64,000 nucleotides of DNA from Pseudomonas sp. N3-W (lineage in GTDB: Bacteria; Pseudomonadota; Gammaproteobacteria; Pseudomonadales; Pseudomonadaceae): contig NZ_CP103965.1 of the NCBI RefSeq assembly GCF_024970185.1, forward strand, positions 2,786,001-2,850,000. Direction: 5' to 3'. The notes beneath the pieces were generated by a model. It made no database searches and was not told the origin of the DNA. It worked only from the letters and a program-made list of their open reading frames with translations. Both the position numbers and the translations under genes were made by a program. Positions 58,439 to 64,000 of the stretch are shown here, piece by piece. Position 1 is the first letter of the stretch. Each line of letters begins with the position of its first letter.

Positions 58439-61400
58439 AAACGGTCTGGAGTTACCTCAGACGCTGGGGCCTGCCGGTACTGCGCCAGTTCAATCAGGCG
58501 GTGCCAGTATTGGTGCTGCTGGGCGTGGTGTTTTTATTGATCGCCATCTGGTGGCTGGGCCCGCAGTGGACCTGGCGCGAGCACCAGCCGCTGGGTGAAT
58601 GGGCAATGCGCGTCTCGGCCAGCGTCGTGGTGTTGGTGGTGCCGTTGTTGATCTGGGCATGGCGGGTGCGTAATCGTTACCAGCGGCTGCAGCTTGAACG
58701 CCGACATGACGCCGCGGTTCAGGCCGACCCGTGCCTGCCCTATGTCGAGGCGCAGGAACGGGCGATGGACCGCAGCCTGGGCAATTTGCTCAACAACATG
58801 GAGCGCCGCCGTTCGCTCTATCAATTGCCGTGGTACTTGGTGCTGGGCGAGGAAAATGCCGGCAAGACCAGCCTGATCACGCGTTCCAACCAGAGCTTTT
58901 CCTTGTCCCATGTCACCAAGGCCGGGGTCAGGGCCCATCAGGAGGAGCAACTGGCCTATCCGGTGGATTGGTGGATCGGTGACGAGGCGGTGTTGATCGA
59001 CCCACCGGGTGAGTTCCTCAGCCATCCGGATTCACCTGCTGAAAACGTCGAGCAGCAGGGCAAGGTCAAACCGGTACTGCCCGCCGGCACCCACCCGCGC
59101 CTATGGCTGCACCTGCTCGATTGGCTGGCGCGCAATCGCAGCCGTCGGGCACTCAACGGGGTGGTGTTGGTGATCGATGTGCAGGCCTTGGTGGCGCAAC
59201 GTCCCGAACAACGCAAGGCTCACGCCAACCTGCTGCGCACCCGGTTGTTTGAACTGACGCGGCAGTTGGGAACGCGCTTGCCTGTGTACGTGACGCTGAG
59301 CAAGTTCGACCTGCTGGAAGGCTTCGAAGAGTTCTTCGCCCGGTTGTCGAGCAGCGGGCGTGAAGACCTGCTGGGCTTCACCTTCAGCCTGGACGCAGTT
59401 GATGATTTCGATGCCTGGCTGGCGGAGCTGACCCGCCAATACCAAACCTTTGTCGCCTGCCTGAGCGAACAGATTTTCGACGGTGTCAGGACGTCATCTG
59501 GGCTGACCGAACGCGATCGTTTACAGGCGCTGGTGCATCAGATGGCGGGCCTACGCCCGGCACTGTTTGGTTTCCTGAGCGAAATGCTAGGCAGCGATCG
59601 TTTCACCACCCCGGCATTGGTGCGCGGGCTGTATTTCTCCTCGGTGCTTCAGCAGGGCACCCTGAGCAACGCCTTCGTCAAAGAAGCGGGGCAAGCCTAT
59701 CAACTGCCGCCACCGCCTCCCGAAGTCAAGCCTGCCGGTGGCACAGCGATTTACTTTGCCCAGCAACTGTTCCAGCGGGTGATCTACCCCGAAGCGGGTC
59801 TGGCGGGCGACAACATCAAGGTGGCACGCAACAAGCGGCGGCTGCTAATCGCCGGGTTCAGCGTCGCGTCCTTGGGCTGTTTGGTAGTCATCGGAACCTG
59901 GCAGTTTTACTTCAATATCAACCGCGACAAGGCAGCCAGCGTCTTGGCCAAGAGCCAGGACTTCAGTGGGCGGGACATCGACGCCAGGGTCGACACCACC
60001 GGTCGCAACCTGCTGGTGCCGCTGGACCAGATTCGTGATGCGGTACTGGTGTACGGCGACTACCGCGAGGCGTGGCCGCTGCTGTCGGATATGGGCCTGT
60101 ACCAGGGGAGGGCGATTGGCCCGACGGTGGATGAGGCCTATCTGAATCTGCTGTCCAAACGCTTTCTGCCGGCGATTTCCAGCGGTGTATTGGACGCCAT
60201 CAACGCCGCGCCGGCCGGCAGCAATCAGCAACTGGCGGCCCTGCGTGTTTACCGCATGCTCGAAGAACGGCAATACCGCCGCCCGGCCATCGTCGGAGAG
60301 TGGGTTGCCAAACAGTGGCAGCGCGCCTATCCGGGCCAGGGTCAACTGCAGGCTGATTTGATGGGGCATCTGGGCTACGCGCTGAAGTACGCAGACGCGG
60401 ATCTGCCGCACTACCGTGAGCACATTGCCCAAGTGCAGCAGCAATTGCGCCAGTTGCCTATGGCCGAACGGGTCTACATGAGCCTCAAACAAGATGCCTT
60501 GGAACGTTTGCATCGTCCGTTGGATCTGCGCAACGAGGTTGGGCCGGCGTTCGATATCGTCTACCGTCCGCTGAACACCGATCAAGAAGGCAGCGCCTTG
60601 CTGCTGGCGCCGTTGCTCACCGCCAAAGGTTTCAAGGACTACTTCGAGCCCGGAACCGAAGGGATCATCGAACTCGCCATGATCGACCAGTGGGTGCTCG
60701 GCGAACGGCAACGCCTGGACTACTCCGACGAAGACCGCAAAGTGCTGACCCAACGGATCCGCGCCCTGTACAGCGCCGACTACGTTGACAGCTGGCGGCG
60801 GGCGCTGAATCAGTTTGCTGTGACTGACTTCGACGACCTCAGCCACGGCGTCGCGGTACTGGAACAAGTCACCGGCCCGGCCGCCCCCTTGCGGCGCTTG
60901 CTGGAAACCCTGCGCGACAACAGCGTGATTTACCCGTCAGTACCCTTGGTCGAAGGGCAAGTGCCACTCACGCTGGACAAGGTGTCGGACGGCCAGCAAC
61001 AAGCCGCTGGCATCCGGCGTGCGTTCTCCAGCCTGGCTGAACTGATCACTGCGCGAGGCGAGCAGCCGTCCTATTACGAAGAAACCCTGCGTTCGGTCAG
61101 CGCCGTCTACGACTACGCCAAAGCCGTGCACGACAATCCCGACCCCGGCAAGGCGGCGCTGAAAACCGTACTCAACCGCTTCTCCCTCGGCGGTGCCGAC
61201 CCCATCGCCAACCTGCAACGCGTTGCCGTGGGCCTGCCCGAGCCACTGAACCAACACGTCAAAAAACTCGCCGACCAGACTTCGCAGGTACTGGTGATTG
61301 CCGCCTTGCGCGAACTGGAAAAACGCTGGGACAGTGAAATCTACAGCTTCTACCGCGACCGCCTGGCAGGTCGCTACCCGTTCAAGGCCAGCGGTGAGGA

Positions 61401-62076
61401 CGCCTCGCTGGAAGACTTCGAAGCCTTCTTCGGCCCGCAGGGGCGCCTGCAGCAGTTCCACGATCAATACCTGAACGTGTTCCTCAAGGACAACCTGGAC
61501 GCCCTGTACTCCGACAGCCTCGGCGGCTACCTGGTGCGCAGCGACGTGCTGGAACAGCTCAAGAAGGTCGAGCGCATCCGCGACACCTTCTTCAACCATC
61601 GCGGCCACCTGGCGGTGCAACTCACCATCGAACCCCTGGCCCTCAGCGCCACTCGCCTGAGTAGCATGCTCAGCGTCGATGGCCAACTGATCCCCTACCA
61701 GCATGGCGCACCTCAACGCACCGGGCTGGTGTGGCCCAACAGCCTGGGCAACACCAATGGCAGTCAACTGACGCTGGTGCACAGCACCGGCAACACCGCC
61801 AGCATGAGCTATCGCGGGCCATGGTCCTTGTTCCGTCTGCTCAGTCGCGGGAACCTCAATGGCCGCACCGACACCAGCGTGGACCTGACCTTTGCCGTTG
61901 CCGATGGGTTGATGCGCTATCGGATTGGAGCGGAGAAGGCTAACAACCCGATCACCCAGCGCAGTTTTGAAGGGTTTGTGTTGCCGAGGACATTACTGGA
62001 GGAACGTCGATCAAAGAAAGTCATAAACAAAGTTGAAGGTGTCGTCGCAGCGGTGTTCGGCGATGAGCGCGAATAA
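58435..62076 (+). CDS. tssM: TssM (IcmF), T6SS membrane complex
   Basis: 1213 residues. Two N-terminal membrane helices (about 20-75), a cytoplasmic NTPase-like domain with Walker A GEENAGKTS (138-146), a third helix (about 472-495), and a large periplasmic IcmF-related and VasK C-terminal domain. It forms the envelope channel with TssL and TssJ. AGGAG precedes the ATG. Separated from tssA by the vgrG-effector-immunity module. Confidence 0.96.
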   Translation: MKTVWSYLRRWGLPVLRQFNQAVPVLVLLGVVFLLIAIWWLGPQWTWREHQPLGEWAMRVSASVVVLVVPLLIWAWRVRNRYQRLQLERRHDAAVQADPCLPYVEAQERAMDRSLGNLLNNMERRRSLYQLPWYLVLGEENAGKTSLITRSNQSFSLSHVTKAGVRAHQEEQLAYPVDWWIGDEAVLIDPPGEFLSHPDSPAENVEQQGKVKPVLPAGTHPRLWLHLLDWLARNRSRRALNGVVLVIDVQALVAQRPEQRKAHANLLRTRLFELTRQLGTRLPVYVTLSKFDLLEGFEEFFARLSSSGREDLLGFTFSLDAVDDFDAWLAELTRQYQTFVACLSEQIFDGVRTSSGLTERDRLQALVHQMAGLRPALFGFLSEMLGSDRFTTPALVRGLYFSSVLQQGTLSNAFVKEAGQAYQLPPPPPEVKPAGGTAIYFAQQLFQRVIYPEAGLAGDNIKVARNKRRLLIAGFSVASLGCLVVIGTWQFYFNINRDKAASVLAKSQDFSGRDIDARVDTTGRNLLVPLDQIRDAVLVYGDYREAWPLLSDMGLYQGRAIGPTVDEAYLNLLSKRFLPAISSGVLDAINAAPAGSNQQLAALRVYRMLEERQYRRPAIVGEWVAKQWQRAYPGQGQLQADLMGHLGYALKYADADLPHYREHIAQVQQQLRQLPMAERVYMSLKQDALERLHRPLDLRNEVGPAFDIVYRPLNTDQEGSALLLAPLLTAKGFKDYFEPGTEGIIELAMIDQWVLGERQRLDYSDEDRKVLTQRIRALYSADYVDSWRRALNQFAVTDFDDLSHGVAVLEQVTGPAAPLRRLLETLRDNSVIYPSVPLVEGQVPLTLDKVSDGQQQAAGIRRAFSSLAELITARGEQPSYYEETLRSVSAVYDYAKAVHDNPDPGKAALKTVLNRFSLGGADPIANLQRVAVGLPEPLNQHVKKLADQTSQVLVIAALRELEKRWDSEIYSFYRDRLAGRYPFKASGEDASLEDFEAFFGPQGRLQQFHDQYLNVFLKDNLDALYSDSLGGYLVRSDVLEQLKKVERIRDTFFNHRGHLAVQLTIEPLALSATRLSSMLSVDGQLIPYQHGAPQRTGLVWPNSLGNTNGSQLTLVHSTGNTASMSYRGPWSLFRLLSRGNLNGRTDTSVDLTFAVADGLMRYRIGAEKANNPITQRSFEGFVLPRTLLEERRSKKVINKVEGVVAAVFGDERE

Positions 62077-62127
62077 ATCAGCGAGTGCTGGATCCGTAGT
62101 AACCACAAGTGAAATAGGACCGTTTAC

Positions 62128-63450
62128 ATGGCAATCAAGCTACAAATGTTGACTGAAGACCCTAAAGAAATTGAATTGATCGAGCGTTACTGGGCAGTCG
62201 ATGAGTCAGGGCAATACCTCGAAAAAGTGAGTGCTCTAGGGGGCATTATTGAAATGGCTCAGGGCGTTTCACTTGCCAGCTTCATACGGCAACGTTGCAA
62301 TGCATTTGATGAAAATCAGGTCTGTCCTAAGTGCGCAGAACTGATCGAAATCAGAAATCGCTCCGAGGCCAAAAAGGTCCCTCAGCGACCCTCTAAATTT
62401 TGTACCGTCTGTCAGGAAGACCAGGACGCGATTGCGCTTGAAGCTGAAAAGGCGAAAGCCGCAGAACTTGAACGGCAACTGACCGAATATGTCCGTAAAC
62501 AGTCAACCCGAACGGTGGACTACTCAGAGATACCGGATAATCAGGTGATCCTTCTGTTGGCGTTAGACAGGGCCATTACGCCGAGATTGACCAATGGCGG
62601 CTTCACAGTAGGTGACTGCCGTGGATTGGCGCCTCGGTATGTCGCAGACTTTGTGCTGCAATTGCGTGAGGCTGGACTGGTTCTTGATGATCCCAGTAAA
62701 GCAAGGCCGGGCACCTACTATTGGGAGGGCGATGAGATCTGGATGTTGAGGGAGCAGGTGGTCTATCGTTTGGCTCCAGATGCCGCGTCAAAGAGTGCGG
62801 AAGAGATCATCCGTGGCCTGTTGGATAGGGTGTACACAGATGCTGAGGGGATTTTCAACCTGTGGCTGGATTACTCAGTCGCAGATGTCATGCGCTATCT
62901 GGGTGCCCAATGCGAACTCTACAACCATGATTTGTCGGAACAAGAACTGGAGGAAATTAAAAGTACGATGCGCTCAGCATTGGAAATCTACAGCGTTTCA
63001 CAACTTTGGTCGGTGGTCTGGAAGGTCGTCAGAGACGCCGCAAGTTTAGCTAATCGCGAGTACTACAACCGCCCCAAAGCGGCAGCGACCATTCCTGGAA
63101 AGATTCGGCGGAACTTGGAGAAGGTGCAGCGCGAGTCGATTGAACTCAAGGCATGGAGTCGCCCGGAGCAGCATCCCGCAGGTACATTGGGGATGGTGTT
63201 GTGCGAGATTTTGGGCGTTGATGAAAATACATCAGGCCATATGGTCTCTTCCCTTGTTACCTGGTTCATCGGGCAGGCATCTTCACCAACTGCCGAAGCA
63301 GAGCTTGATGAACCGATACGAGAATTGATGACCGTAGCCTTGGCCCACGACATCGGCTCCTCAGTGATGCTGCGGTTCGCGGAGTTGATTCGTGCAGGCC
63401 ACGACGTTGGTTTTGCGATTGAGGAGATTGGTGAGGCGCTTCGGTCGTGA
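62128..63450 (+). CDS. Unrecognised 440-residue protein with two CxxC pairs
   Basis: No family recognised. Near the N-terminus are CPKC (residues ~67-70) and CTVC (~92-95), spaced like a zinc ribbon. A charged, coiled-coil-like stretch (EAEKAKAAELERQLTEYVRK) and a mostly helical remainder follow. No signal peptide or membrane helix. It follows tssM in the same direction after 51 bp, so it may be cotranscribed and could be an accessory or effector-related protein; that is speculation. Confidence 0.6.
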   Translation: MAIKLQMLTEDPKEIELIERYWAVDESGQYLEKVSALGGIIEMAQGVSLASFIRQRCNAFDENQVCPKCAELIEIRNRSEAKKVPQRPSKFCTVCQEDQDAIALEAEKAKAAELERQLTEYVRKQSTRTVDYSEIPDNQVILLLALDRAITPRLTNGGFTVGDCRGLAPRYVADFVLQLREAGLVLDDPSKARPGTYYWEGDEIWMLREQVVYRLAPDAASKSAEEIIRGLLDRVYTDAEGIFNLWLDYSVADVMRYLGAQCELYNHDLSEQELEEIKSTMRSALEIYSVSQLWSVVWKVVRDAASLANREYYNRPKAAATIPGKIRRNLEKVQRESIELKAWSRPEQHPAGTLGMVLCEILGVDENTSGHMVSSLVTWFIGQASSPTAEAELDEPIRELMTVALAHDIGSSVMLRFAELIRAGHDVGFAIEEIGEALRS

Positions 63451-63560
63451 AGATGGCGGGGCAACTTCAGTGGAAGAAGAGGCGGGGAGCAAGCCTCTGC
63501 CTCCATAAGGCTATGCCGAGCACAAGCTCGCCCATACCTAAGCATAAAAAAGGATGTGAT

Positions 63561-64000
63561 ATGCCTGTTTTCAAATACTACAGACCCAATGTCTATTTCG
63601 AGAAAGCTGTTCGCTACAATGAACTCTACTTTTCAGCCAATCATGAATTAAATGATCCTCATGATTTAAAGGCTAAATATTATTTCGAAGATGGCATCGG
63701 TTTATGGAAAAAGCTACTGTCGCTGCAGGCTCCTTTTGATACGTGGAATATAAATAATTTCATTGGTGGAAGTGATGAAGCGCTATTGGTTGGTTTGAAT
63801 GATCTGTTTAAAGGTATGCAGTTTGACTCCATTGAGGGTTCGATAAAGCAGGTTGTAGAAAATAAAAGTAAAGAGTTGGCGGAGCTTTTTACGTCATCCA
63901 TGAGAAAGCCAATTTCCTTTCCTGTAGGTCAGGAGTTTTTAAAAGACGCCCCCCCGGAGTATGTCGCCCAGCTGTGTAAGCTTTCATTGATCGAGTTACT
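63561..64000 (+). CDS. DUF2971-like protein, 3' end cut by the window
   Basis: Open from ATG 63561 (AGGA upstream) to the window edge, about 146 codons. It begins VFKYYRPNVYFEKAV, then LYFSANHELNDPHD, resembling the KYRP...NDPFD opening of DUF2971 proteins, which are of unknown function and common in mobile and defence contexts. AT-rich compared with the T6SS genes, suggesting separate acquisition. Confidence 0.6.
   Translation, partial: MPVFKYYRPNVYFEKAVRYNELYFSANHELNDPHDLKAKYYFEDGIGLWKKLLSLQAPFDTWNINNFIGGSDEALLVGLNDLFKGMQFDSIEGSIKQVVENKSKELAELFTSSMRKPISFPVGQEFLKDAPPEYVAQLCKLSLIEL

Overview
The window is GC-rich chromosomal DNA of a fluorescent Pseudomonas (P. fluorescens group). Three things point there: the gacA-uvrC-pgsA-tRNA-Gly block with a TTG-started gacA, many Pseudomonas-type REP palindromes (core GTGGGAGCGAGC-TGCTCGCGA or its GGGCAAGCCC variant), and a two-armed type VI secretion (T6SS) cluster. 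Nearly all genes are intact. Most ORFs antisense to them are GC-skew shadows.

Left third (1-20.1 kb): a TerC/CBS membrane protein, then an 89-bp tandem repeat array. Next is a catabolic operon: polar amino-acid-type ABC transporter, RidA, IclR regulator, DSD1-like PLP dehydratase and PfkB/KDG kinase. I read it as a probable D-glucosaminate (2-amino-2-deoxygluconate) uptake and degradation route. A six-copy 114-bp repeat array follows, whose unit carries the 3' end of the adjacent parvulin gene. Then come a hybrid histidine kinase, a PilU-type ATPase and a ketone-body operon (GntP-family permease, 3-hydroxybutyrate dehydrogenase, acetoacetyl-CoA synthetase). That operon has a near-perfect sigma-54 promoter, and the adjacent sigma-54 activator has lost its DNA-binding helix to a one-base homopolymer frameshift.

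Middle (20.1-33.6 kb): yejABEF oligopeptide transporter, a second parvulin, a lipase without a signal peptide, and a DAHP synthase gene preceded by two aromatic-residue-rich leader peptides with a Rho-independent terminator between them. A CN-hydrolase, an acetyltransferase, gacA, uvrC, pgsA and tRNA-Gly(GCC) follow.

Right half (33.6-64 kb): an accessory region begins at tRNA-Gly. It has a decayed tyrosine integrase, an AT-richer 981-residue SF2 helicase with a possible C-terminal nuclease motif (candidate defence gene), and a recombination scar in which a vgrG head is joined to a tssL tail. The T6SS cluster runs leftward as tssB-C-E-F-G-(FHA/TssJ fusion)-K-L-hcp-PAAR. It runs rightward as vasI-like-tssA-vgrG-lipase effector-three tandem lipoprotein immunity paralogues-tssM. 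No TssH/ClpV gene is present in the window. The last 2 kb hold an unrecognised protein with two CxxC pairs and the start of an AT-rich DUF2971-like gene.
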